Translations under genes and position numbers: made by a program
NCBI RefSeq assembly: GCF_003131205.1
Contig: NZ_QFFY01000002.1
Location: 705,016 to 769,015 of the forward strand
DNA: 64,000 bases
Direction of reading: 5' to 3'
Origin: Occallatibacter savannae
GTDB taxonomy: Bacteria > Acidobacteriota > Terriglobia > Terriglobales > Acidobacteriaceae
Shown: piece after piece, positions 8,683 through 16,579 of the stretch
Numbering within the stretch: the first letter of the stretch is position 1
How the letters are laid out: every line of letters begins with the position of its first letter
Notes under the pieces: generated by a model
Databases searched by the model: none
Told to the model about the DNA's origin: nothing
Seen by the model: the letters and a program-made list of their open reading frames with translations, nothing else

Positions 8683-9447
8683 ATGAGTGCCGCGCTGGAA
8701 TTCCGAGACATATCCGTCGTCACCGCAGCGGGCCGCAGCCTCCTCGACAGCGTGTCGCTCAGCATCGAAGAGGGCTCCCTGACTGCAATCATCGGCCGCA
8801 GCGGCTCCGGCAAAACCACGCTCCTTCGCACTGCCAATCGCATCGTAGTGCCTGCGAGCGGCCAAGTGCTTATTGCTGGATCCATCGAGCAGGATGTCGT
8901 TTCCCTGCGCCGCAGAATGGGCTACGTCATTCAGGAGACCGGCCTGTTCCCCCACTTCACGGTGGAAAGAAACGTCGGTATTGTCCTCGAAGCAGAAGGC
9001 CGCTCTCGCGCGCAACGCTCGCAACGTGTTCGCGATCTGCTTCAACTCGTCGGCCTCGATCCTGAAAACTTCGCGCAACGATATCCCCATCAACTCTCCG
9101 GGGGCCAGCGCCAGCGCGTCGGCCTTGCCCGCGCTCTCGCAGCAGAACCCAGCATCCTTCTCATGGACGAGCCTTTCGGCGCCCTTGATCCCCTCACGCG
9201 CGCTGAAATGCAGGACATGCTCCGTGAACTCCTCACCCGAGTAAGAACCACTGTCCTGCTTATCACCCATGATCTCGACGAAGCTCTTTACCTCGCCGAT
9301 CGCATTGTTCTGCTGAGCGAAGGCAAGATCATCGTCAATGTTCCGCGAAACGAATTCCTCCGCTCCGAACGTCCCGAGATCATCTCCTACGCCGCTGCCT
9401 TTCATCGCGGAGCCGCTCGATCCGCGCAGGAGAGTGCCTCACGATGA
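8683..9447 (+). CDS. ABC transporter ATPase, quaternary-amine uptake (OpuCA/ProV-like) without CBS domains
   Basis: 254 residues from ATG 8683; an in-frame GTG at 8656 is possible but extends past the family N-terminus. Walker A is GRSGSGKTT, the signature LSGGQRQRVGLARAL, Walker B ILLMDEPFGALD, and a switch His is in LLITHDLDEAL. The Q-loop region has YVIQETGLFPHFTV, typical of the quaternary-amine/osmoprotectant family. OpuCA and ProV usually carry C-terminal CBS domains that sense ionic strength; this protein ends soon after the ATPase core, so that sensor is missing. It overlaps the permease gene by 4 bases (ATGA), so this is one operon. Confidence 0.88.
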   Translation: MSAALEFRDISVVTAAGRSLLDSVSLSIEEGSLTAIIGRSGSGKTTLLRTANRIVVPASGQVLIAGSIEQDVVSLRRRMGYVIQETGLFPHFTVERNVGIVLEAEGRSRAQRSQRVRDLLQLVGLDPENFAQRYPHQLSGGQRQRVGLARALAAEPSILLMDEPFGALDPLTRAEMQDMLRELLTRVRTTVLLITHDLDEALYLADRIVLLSEGKIIVNVPRNEFLRSERPEIISYAAAFHRGAARSAQESASR

Positions 9448-10094
9448 ACAGGTCCTTCCTGTCGCAATATGGCGCTGAGATCGGCACGCTGGCCATTGAA
9501 CATCTCTGGCTCACGGGGGCAGCGATGCTCTTCGCCGCTGCCATCGCCATTCCCGCCGGCATATGGCTGACGCGTTCGCCGCGCTGGGCAAAGCCGGTCA
9601 TCGGCATAACCAACGTTCTGCAGACGATCCCGTCGCTCGCTATGTTCGGATTTCTACTCCCCCTGCCATGGCTTGGTGAACGCGCCGCGCGCATCGCCAT
9701 CATTGCGCTCACCGCGTATGCGCTGCTGCCGATTTTGCGCAATACCTATGCTGGAATCCGCAGCATCGATCCAACCCTGATCGAGGTCGCCCGCGCAATC
9801 GGCCTCACCAATCGTCAACGCCTCTTCAAGATCGAACTTCCTCTCGCCGCATCCTTCATCTTCGCCGGCCTGCGCACGGCGACCGTAACCTGCATCGGCA
9901 TCGCCACCATCGCCGCCGCAGTTGGTGCCGGCGGATTAGGCGAACTGATCTTTCGCGGCGTAGCCTCCGTCGACAATCGCCTCGTGCTCGCCGGCGCTGT
10001 ACCGGCCGCGCTGCTTGCCCTGATCGCAGACGGAGCGTTGGGGCTGCTCGAGAAGCGTTTCAAAGTGCCTGCACCAGAGAGCGCCCGACCATGA
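9444..10094 (+). CDS. ABC transporter permease, quaternary-amine (OpuCB/ProW-like)
   Basis: 216 residues with about five or six membrane helices (for example LTGAAMLFAAAIAIPAGIWL, IGIATIAAAVGAGGLGELIF). The cytoplasmic coupling loop is IDPTLIEVARAIGLTNRQRLFKIELPLA, read as EVARAIG...RLFKIELP, the EAA motif that contacts the ATPase. IPSLAMFGFLLPL is typical of the OpuCB family. It overlaps the ATPase gene by 4 bases and the binding-protein gene by 4 bases. Only one permease gene is present, so the channel is probably a homodimer, unlike OpuC systems with two different permeases. Confidence 0.88.
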   Translation: MNRSFLSQYGAEIGTLAIEHLWLTGAAMLFAAAIAIPAGIWLTRSPRWAKPVIGITNVLQTIPSLAMFGFLLPLPWLGERAARIAIIALTAYALLPILRNTYAGIRSIDPTLIEVARAIGLTNRQRLFKIELPLAASFIFAGLRTATVTCIGIATIAAAVGAGGLGELIFRGVASVDNRLVLAGAVPAALLALIADGALGLLEKRFKVPAPESARP

Positions 10095-10975
10095 GGCAAA
10101 ATTTTCTCAGATCAGCTCTTAGCGCTCTGACTCTCCTCCTTCTTGGTTGCTCGCCCCCGCGGCCCAACCACCCTGTGGTCGGCGCGAAGAATTTCACCGA
10201 ACAGGTCATCCTCGGAGAGCTTCTCGCCCAGGAGATCGAAGCAAAATCAAACCTCCACGTAGAACGGCGGTTTTATCTGGCCGGTAGCTACATCTCAAAC
10301 CAGGCGCTCGTCTCCGGCCGCATCGACGCATACATCGAGTACACCGGCACGGCACTCACTGCGATCCTCAAGCAGCCCGTCAATCGGGATCCCGATGCAG
10401 TTCTAAGCACCGTACGCCGTCTGTACGCGACCCGAGATGACGTCATCGTCGGCGAGCCCCTGGGTTTTGAAAACACGTTCGCCATGGTCATTCGCGGCGA
10501 CGACGCAAAGCGCCTCAACCTCACCACGCTCAGCCAGGCGGCCCAACACACGCCTAACTGGCATCTCGGGGTTGGCTATGAATTCGAGCAGCGCCCCGAC
10601 GGATTGCCAGGCCTCAGAGCAGCCTACAATCTTCATTTCGCCGGACCGCCTCGCACCATGGATCTGGGCCTGCTCTATCGCGCCTTGACCGCGCATCAGG
10701 TCGACATGATCGCAGCCAACTCAACGGACGGTCCCATTCAGGCCCTCGGCCTGGTCGCACTTCAGGACGATCGCCACTACTTCCCGCCGTATCAGGCCGT
10801 CCCGCTGGTCCGGAATGAATCGTTACGGCGATGGCCGCAGATAGCGCAGGCTCTTCACGCACTCGCCGGAAAGATCACAGCGGAAGACATGCGCACCATG
10901 AATGAAGCCGTCGACGGACAGCACCGCAACCCCGCCGATGTCGTCCGCGAGTTCAGAACGCGTCACTCTCTCTAG
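10091..10975 (+). CDS. Substrate-binding lipoprotein of quaternary-amine ABC transporter (OpuAC/OpuCC family)
   Basis: 294 residues. The signal peptide ends in a lipobox LLLLGC with Cys20 as the lipidated residue. The mature part starts with VVGAKNFTEQVILGELLAQ and includes GRIDAYIEYTGTALTAIL, both highly characteristic of the OpuAC/OsmF binding-protein family for glycine betaine, choline and related quaternary amines. Specific aromatic-cage residues cannot be assigned by eye, so the ligand is open. The gene closes the three-gene importer operon. Its stop TAG shares the palindrome CTAG with the stop codon of the convergent GH2 gene. Confidence 0.87.
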   Translation: MRQNFLRSALSALTLLLLGCSPPRPNHPVVGAKNFTEQVILGELLAQEIEAKSNLHVERRFYLAGSYISNQALVSGRIDAYIEYTGTALTAILKQPVNRDPDAVLSTVRRLYATRDDVIVGEPLGFENTFAMVIRGDDAKRLNLTTLSQAAQHTPNWHLGVGYEFEQRPDGLPGLRAAYNLHFAGPPRTMDLGLLYRALTAHQVDMIAANSTDGPIQALGLVALQDDRHYFPPYQAVPLVRNESLRRWPQIAQALHALAGKITAEDMRTMNEAVDGQHRNPADVVREFRTRHSL

Positions 10976-13900
10976 TGCTGCGCGAGGTTGTAGCCCTCCA
11001 GCCGAACAGCCGGCTTCTCTCCGCGCGTGTCCGCATCCAGAAGCGTAATCGAGATCATTTGCTTTTCGCCCGGCATCAGCTCGATGTAGTTGTCGCTGAA
11101 GAGCGCCGGGAGAATCAGATCGCGGCTCTTGCTCCCAATTGCTTTCACCCGCACCATCAGCGCCGGAGTCTTCGAGGCATTCTTCAACTCCGCCGTAATT
11201 GCCCACTCTGATCCATTTCGCTTGATGCGGCTCTTGAGCTTCACCTTGGCCGCACCCAGATCGCGAATGCCCTTATAATTGTTCTCCGTCAGGCCCCGCA
11301 GATAGAAATTCGATGAAATCGCCACACCATTTCGCGTAAGGTTCAGTCGGATGAAATGCGTCCGCGCAAGTCCGGCAGGGAACTCGAGCTTCAGCGGGGA
11401 GTCTGTGCTGTCTTCTCGGCTGTCCAGAGTCGCAGTCTTCTCCCACTTCACGCTCCCGTCGATATTGATGATCTGAGCGTGAGCCGTAAGCCCTCTCTGA
11501 TCGCCGGCGTTGTAGTTCACTACTTCGACAGCATCCGTCGATGCGTTCCACTGGATGTGCAGCGGCTCGGCGCCCTTCTTCGCGCCGTAGTACCCGGCGT
11601 CCGTGTCGAAGAAATAATCGTAGGTCTGCCACAGCAGCGAAGGCCAGGCAGGGTGGCTCATCCAGATCAACAGCCCCAGCCGGTTCTTGCTCTGTCCCTC
11701 GAACATGCCGCGATACGAGTCGTAGTTCACAAATTGCGCGACGCTGTCCCACTGCTCGATGCTGGCCGCTCCGCCATACTGATGGTCAACGGCCACCGTG
11801 AATGGATTGCTCTCGTGATAGTCATGCAATGGCCACTCATACCCTTGCGGCCACATCGCCTGCTCCGGCATCGTCCGCAGCAGATCGTCCATCTCCACCA
11901 CATTCGGCGAACCCATCTCACTGTGCAACTTTACCGGCGCCTGCTCAAAATAGTAGCGAAGCGGTTCAACTCGATAAGGCCCATGCCCGCTCACCGGTCC
12001 GTCAGCCGAACTTGAGATGTAATGCGATCCAGGCTCAAGTGCGGCGACCAGACTGCGCAGCCCATCATCAATCGGCTGCGGTGGAAAGCCTTCATTGCGT
12101 CCGCAGAAGATTCCCAGCGAAGCGTGATTGCGAATGCGCAGCAGGTAATCCTTCGCGCTCGTCAGGAATAATTCATTGTCGTCCGGATCGGGCCCGTCCC
12201 ATGGATTCGCCAGCCAGAAATCCTGCCATACCACTACGCCAAAGCGGTCGGCTGCATCGTAGAAGGCTTCATCGCCGGTCTGCCCCACCCAGTTGCGAAT
12301 CATGTTGAAGTGTTCGTCGCGGTGATAGCGAAGCGCCGTGTCGTACTCGCGCGCGCGATACCGCAGCATCGATTCGGCGAAGCCCCAGTTGCCCCCACGC
12401 GGAATGAAGCGCCGTCCGTTGATCCAGATCTTCAGCACTCCGCCGTCTTCCGAGTACGTGAACTGCCGAACACCTGCTTTGAAAGTTGTCTGGTCTGGAA
12501 CAACCCCATCTGCCTCGAAGCTGATCGAGACCGGATAGAGATTCGGATCGCCATACCCGACCGGCCACCAGAGCTTCGGATTCGCCAGGCGCAATTGCGG
12601 CAGCGACGCCGGCGACAACTCAACCGCCTTCGTCGTGTTGCCTTCCACCGATACCGGCATCGAGACGTTCACGTCTCCAAAGCTCGCGTGCAGCGTTCCC
12701 GACACCGCCGCGCCGCTTAGATTTCGCAGCGTCGTTTCAATGGTAACGTCTGCATGAGCAGTATCCGGCAGCGGCAGCTTCGTCGTTACCATCGGGTTCT
12801 CAATGCGCACCGCTCCCGTTCTGCTCAGCCACACGTTGCTCCAGATCCCCGTGTCGCGGCCGCGAATCGTCGACATCCAGTCCCATCCCGCCGATGCGTG
12901 AAACGTAGGGTTATCCCGCCCCAGCGCACCTCCATTCACCGTTGGCCCGGCCTTATCTTTCGTGCTGCCCGGATTGGCCACGCGAATGATTCGAACCGCC
13001 AGCGCATTCGTCGCGCCCGGATGGATGGACGCCGTCACATCAAAACGGCCGCGCATGAAGCCGCCATCAATCCGGCCGACGTTTTGTCCGTTGAGGTAGA
13101 CCTCGGACTTCCAGTTGATGCCGTCGAAGTTGAGCCACGTGTGTTCGCCTGCATGCTGCGCGACCGGCGCTTCAAACTCGTCGCGATACCAGAAGTCCGC
13201 ACAGAAGAACGAGTCCGAAATCGCGTACTGGTTATCGCCAAAGTCTGGATCAGGAATCGCGCTGTCATTCAGATAACTGGTCAGCACCGTTCCCGGGACG
13301 GTCGCAATCATCCAGTCCTTGTCGCTGTATCCCGGCTTCGATAGATCCTCTCCGCTCCCTGCCACGAGCGATGCTCGCTGTACCCGCCACGCTCCCCCCG
13401 CCAGCGGCAAAGCCCCGTCCTGCTTTGCAGCCGCAGCGGCATGGGCAACCGGCGCCGGCCCTCCCCGCCCGAACACCTCAAGTTCGCTGAGCACGTACCG
13501 GTCCCCACTCTTCGCGGGCTTCGTCATCAACACCCGGACATAGCTGCCGCGGGTAGGACTGTCCAGTCGCACATCATCCGTCATGTTCGACGATTCTGTG
13601 AGCGCCTTCACCGTGTTCCAGCTCTTTGCATCATCTGAAATCTGCACGGCTCCTTCCGCCGCGCGCTCGAGCCAGGTCAGCGTAATGCGATCGAACGTGC
13701 AGCTAGCGCCCAGGTCAACGTAGACCCACTCTTCGCCGCCTCCCGCGCTCATCCACGCGCTCGAGAAGATATCCGGCCCCGCCACCCGCACTGACCGCCC
13801 CTGGTCGAACAGCGCCAACTCCGCGACGCCCCACTTATGCACCGTGTCCGAAGAGAGTTGCACTCGATACGAGCGAAACGTCTCAGGTCGCGAGAAAGGA

Positions 13901-14469
13901 ATCGACTCCACGAAACTCGGCCCCGGCGCCGCCATGTCCGGCCACTCAGAGCCCGTTCTGCGCCCTACCTCTTTCCAACTCGAGCCATCGTTTGATCCGA
14001 GCACAACGTAGGTCCATGTCCCCTTCAAAGAGTGCCCATAGATCTTCCGCAGGTAAAGGTCGATCCTGTCGAGCTCCGGGGTTTTGCCGCCGCCCCTAAG
14101 ATCGAACTCTACCCATGCGTTGTCGCCAGATACATCCACTGACGACGTGACATTGCCGTCGAGAAAAAGCTCTCGCTCGCGTTTAGGCAGGACTCCCGCG
14201 TTACTCGTTGACGTCTCGATCCACTGCGGCGGCGCTGTCTCTCGAATTCCATCCGTAACAAGCTGCGCCGTCAGGTTATAGTCATACGCGCTCGACTGAT
14301 ACGCAGGCCTGTGCAGCGCCAGGTTGCGATAGTTCGTCGAATCCACAACCAGAGAAGGCCCGGTGAACTCCTTGGGATCTCCGGGATACACACCCACCCC
14401 GCGTGTATAGTTCTGCGCAAATGCACTCGCCGCAAAAAGAAAGTAGGCAACAAAGAAGCAATTCATCAA
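10972..14469 (-). CDS. Secreted glycoside hydrolase family 2 enzyme with discoidin-like domains (exo-glucosaminidase/mannosidase type)
   Basis: 1165 residues; signal peptide to about residue 18 (FLFAASAFAQ). Two F5/8-type-C (discoidin-like) carbohydrate-binding regions lie at about 45-215 and 230-335. The GH2 part follows: sugar-binding jelly roll (about 360-540, with GWDWMSTIRGRDTGIWSNV), an Ig-like domain, and a TIM barrel. The acid/base is probably the Glu of CGRNEGFPP (about 791) and the nucleophile the Glu of KLHSEMGSPN (about 851). The layout resembles CsxA-like exo-beta-D-glucosaminidases and beta-mannosidases rather than beta-galactosidases. It probably trims sugars from polysaccharides outside the cytoplasm, feeding the glk/pgl genes upstream on the same strand. 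The ATG at 14469 begins a good signal peptide. Confidence 0.88.
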   Translation of the reverse strand: MMNCFFVAYFLFAASAFAQNYTRGVGVYPGDPKEFTGPSLVVDSTNYRNLALHRPAYQSSAYDYNLTAQLVTDGIRETAPPQWIETSTSNAGVLPKRERELFLDGNVTSSVDVSGDNAWVEFDLRGGGKTPELDRIDLYLRKIYGHSLKGTWTYVVLGSNDGSSWKEVGRRTGSEWPDMAAPGPSFVESIPFSRPETFRSYRVQLSSDTVHKWGVAELALFDQGRSVRVAGPDIFSSAWMSAGGGEEWVYVDLGASCTFDRITLTWLERAAEGAVQISDDAKSWNTVKALTESSNMTDDVRLDSPTRGSYVRVLMTKPAKSGDRYVLSELEVFGRGGPAPVAHAAAAAKQDGALPLAGGAWRVQRASLVAGSGEDLSKPGYSDKDWMIATVPGTVLTSYLNDSAIPDPDFGDNQYAISDSFFCADFWYRDEFEAPVAQHAGEHTWLNFDGINWKSEVYLNGQNVGRIDGGFMRGRFDVTASIHPGATNALAVRIIRVANPGSTKDKAGPTVNGGALGRDNPTFHASAGWDWMSTIRGRDTGIWSNVWLSRTGAVRIENPMVTTKLPLPDTAHADVTIETTLRNLSGAAVSGTLHASFGDVNVSMPVSVEGNTTKAVELSPASLPQLRLANPKLWWPVGYGDPNLYPVSISFEADGVVPDQTTFKAGVRQFTYSEDGGVLKIWINGRRFIPRGGNWGFAESMLRYRAREYDTALRYHRDEHFNMIRNWVGQTGDEAFYDAADRFGVVVWQDFWLANPWDGPDPDDNELFLTSAKDYLLRIRNHASLGIFCGRNEGFPPQPIDDGLRSLVAALEPGSHYISSSADGPVSGHGPYRVEPLRYYFEQAPVKLHSEMGSPNVVEMDDLLRTMPEQAMWPQGYEWPLHDYHESNPFTVAVDHQYGGAASIEQWDSVAQFVNYDSYRGMFEGQSKNRLGLLIWMSHPAWPSLLWQTYDYFFDTDAGYYGAKKGAEPLHIQWNASTDAVEVVNYNAGDQRGLTAHAQIINIDGSVKWEKTATLDSREDSTDSPLKLEFPAGLARTHFIRLNLTRNGVAISSNFYLRGLTENNYKGIRDLGAAKVKLKSRIKRNGSEWAITAELKNASKTPALMVRVKAIGSKSRDLILPALFSDNYIELMPGEKQMISITLLDADTRGEKPAVRLEGYNLAQH

Positions 14470-14496
14470 ACGAACTCCGCGTCCTGAAAGTTAAGG

Positions 14497-14518
14497 CTGA
14501 CGCGCCTGCGTCAGGCGC
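14497..14518 (-). promoter_or_regulatory. Overlapping alternative hairpins in the GH2 leader
   Basis: Two perfect 7-base inverted repeats overlap: CTGACGC/GCGTCAG (14497-14503 with 14508-14514, 4-base loop) and GCGCCTG/CAGGCGC (14502-14508 with 14512-14518, 3-base loop). They cannot form together. They lie 28-49 bases upstream of the GH2 start codon, in the 186-base gap after glk. They could be a switch in the leader RNA, a protein site, or a REP-like repeat. Confidence 0.45.
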
Positions 14519-14655
14519 AGCACGCCTCACCTGAAAATCATGGAACGAGCAAGTGTAACTGCGGCCTTTCGCGATCACAAACCCGGGCAGGTCTGACAAC
14601 GGACCCTAGAGCATTACACCGAGATTCACTAGGTGATGAATGTTTTTGTCGCGTC

Positions 14656-15687
14656 TTAAAGGCTCGTATGTCCGATTGAAGCCGCCCGCGGAGAAACGCC
14701 GCTGAACTCCGCCGCCCGAGCCTCCGCGTAGGCGGCAGCACCCATCAGCGCCGCGCGACTCTCCAAGATCACACGAACCGGCATGTTGATGAGCAGCTGG
14801 CTAAGGCGCCCCTTATCCTGAAAGGCCTTCAGGAAGACGCCGTCTTTTAGCTTCTCCAGAATCTTCGGAGCGATCCCTCCGCCCACATACAGACCGCCCA
14901 CCGAAAGCACCTTGAGCGCCAGATTTCCGGCTTCGGCTCCGTAGATCGAGACCATCATATCCAGAGCCTTGACGCAGATCTCGCTTTTCACTGACAGCGC
15001 CATCTCCGTGATCACGCTGTTCGGGTCGTGAGCTTCGGCGAGTTTCTCCGCCAGCCACTTCGGCTCTTCCATCCCGTAGCCATCGCGCAGAAATTCGTAG
15101 ATGTTTGTCAGCCCCATGCCGCTGACGACCCGCTCATAGCTGATCCGTCCGTTGTACTTCCGCTGCAAAAAGCGTAGCAGCTCAATCTCCGTCTCATTGC
15201 GAGGTCCAAAATCCGTATGCCCGCCTTCTGACGGATACGGCACGTGAATGCGCCCATTCCAGGCCAGCAGCCCTTCGCCGAGCCCCGTGCCCGCCGCGAT
15301 CAGCGCGCGATTGCCGATCTGGCTCGCGTCGCCTTCGCTCAGCACATAGATCTGATCCGTCGACAACTCCGCGATCCCATATCCGTTCGCTTCCAGATCG
15401 TTGATGAGAAACACGTGGTCGATGTGCAGATTGAGAGAGATTTCGCGGCTGTCCAGAGTCCACGGCAAATTCGTAAGCCTGAGCCGCCCGTCGCGCACCG
15501 GTCCCGGCACGCCAAAGCACGCCGCGGTGACCTTATCCGTCCCCAGAAACTCGCGGACAATCTCAACGAGCCCCGCGTACTCTTTCGCCGGATACTGCTT
15601 GTCGCGCGTATGTTTCAGCTTGCCCGCTGTGAAGTCGTACAGCGCCAGGTGGACTTTCGTGCCGCCTACATCACCAGCTAGAATCAT
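14656..15687 (-). CDS. glk: Glucokinase (Glk family, PF02685)
   Basis: 343 residues. It phosphorylates glucose with ATP to glucose-6-phosphate in the cytoplasm. The N-terminal phosphate loop MILAGDVGGTKVHLALYD fits the DxGGTx motif; FGVPGPV, INDLEANGYG (catalytic Asp in ND) and AAGTGLGEGLL with SEGGHTDFGPR are family signatures of the non-ROK glucokinase. The length fits, with a short extra C-terminal tail. ATG 15687 overlaps the pgl stop by 4 bases (ATGA), so translation is coupled. Together with 6-phosphogluconolactonase this feeds glucose into the oxidative pentose phosphate or Entner-Doudoroff route; a glucose-6-phosphate dehydrogenase gene is not in the window. Confidence 0.92.
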   Translation of the reverse strand: MILAGDVGGTKVHLALYDFTAGKLKHTRDKQYPAKEYAGLVEIVREFLGTDKVTAACFGVPGPVRDGRLRLTNLPWTLDSREISLNLHIDHVFLINDLEANGYGIAELSTDQIYVLSEGDASQIGNRALIAAGTGLGEGLLAWNGRIHVPYPSEGGHTDFGPRNETEIELLRFLQRKYNGRISYERVVSGMGLTNIYEFLRDGYGMEEPKWLAEKLAEAHDPNSVITEMALSVKSEICVKALDMMVSIYGAEAGNLALKVLSVGGLYVGGGIAPKILEKLKDGVFLKAFQDKGRLSQLLINMPVRVILESRAALMGAAAYAEARAAEFSGVSPRAASIGHTSL

Positions 15688-16481
15688 CTTTCCCTCTCAA
15701 AAGTCCCGTGGCCATTCCCTTCTGTTGCAGGCAGTAGCGCAGCAGCATCCTTGTCCAGGACGAGAGTGAGTATACCGCTTGAGGGCCAGATGAGCTGGCT
15801 GGGCAGGCGCTCCGGATCGCGCGGCCCGGTGAACACTTCTTTCACCAGTTCCGCCTTGTTCGCGCCGCCAATCAGAAAGAAAACCGAGCTGGCCTGGTTG
15901 ATCACCGGCCACGTCAGCGTAATGCGCCACGTGTCCTTCTGCGGAACCTGGTTCGCCGTCACCAGCCGCCCCATCTCGTTGATCGCCTCTGTGTGCGGAA
16001 ACAGCGAAGCCGTATGCCCGTCGTCTCCCATTCCCAGCTGCACCAGGTCAAAGCGAGGCGTCTCCGCGCCTTCCAGCCTGAACGTATTCCTCAGCAGCGA
16101 CTCGTAGCGCGCCGCCGCCACTTCTGGCTCCAGCTCGCCTTCCATGCGGTGGATTTGGTCTGGCTTCAGTGGAACGCGATCGAGCATCGCCTCGCGCGTC
16201 ATGCGATAGTTGCTCTCCGCGTGATCGGGAGGAACGGTCCGCTCGTCCACCCAGTAGAGGTCGACTTTGTCCCACGGCATCCGTTTCCGAAACGGCTGCC
16301 CCGGATCGGCCAGCAACTGAAAGGCAGCTTTCGGCGTTGAACCTCCGCTGATCGCAATCCGCGCCCGGCCGCGTTTCGTTGCCGCCTCCTCTGCAATCGC
16401 GACAAACTGCTCGGCAGCACGGCGTGCAAGAGCGCTGCTGTCCGGCTCAACAATGTATTCGATTTTAAGTTTCGATGGCAT
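15684..16481 (-). CDS. pgl: 6-phosphogluconolactonase (SOL/DevB family)
   Basis: 265 residues. It hydrolyses 6-phosphogluconolactone to 6-phosphogluconate in the cytoplasm. Family signatures are ISGGSTPKAAFQLLAD near residue 45, DLYWVDERTVPPDHAESNYRM-like text around residue 75-95, and LGMGDDGHTASLFPHT around 150, where the GDDGHTASLFP block carries the catalytic His. The start ATG 16481 is preceded by GGAGG with 7 bases of spacing. It is the first gene of a pgl-glk operon by overlap, with the GH2 enzyme gene next downstream. Confidence 0.93.
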   Translation of the reverse strand: MPSKLKIEYIVEPDSSALARRAAEQFVAIAEEAATKRGRARIAISGGSTPKAAFQLLADPGQPFRKRMPWDKVDLYWVDERTVPPDHAESNYRMTREAMLDRVPLKPDQIHRMEGELEPEVAAARYESLLRNTFRLEGAETPRFDLVQLGMGDDGHTASLFPHTEAINEMGRLVTANQVPQKDTWRITLTWPVINQASSVFFLIGGANKAELVKEVFTGPRDPERLPSQLIWPSSGILTLVLDKDAAALLPATEGNGHGTFERER

Positions 16482-16579
16482 GCGGCGACCTCCGCCTCTT
16501 CTACATTACCCGGTAGCCCTTCACAAGAGAGCCACCCGTGAGACCTGTCCGCCTGTGGAATCCCAAACCCGCCGCCCGC

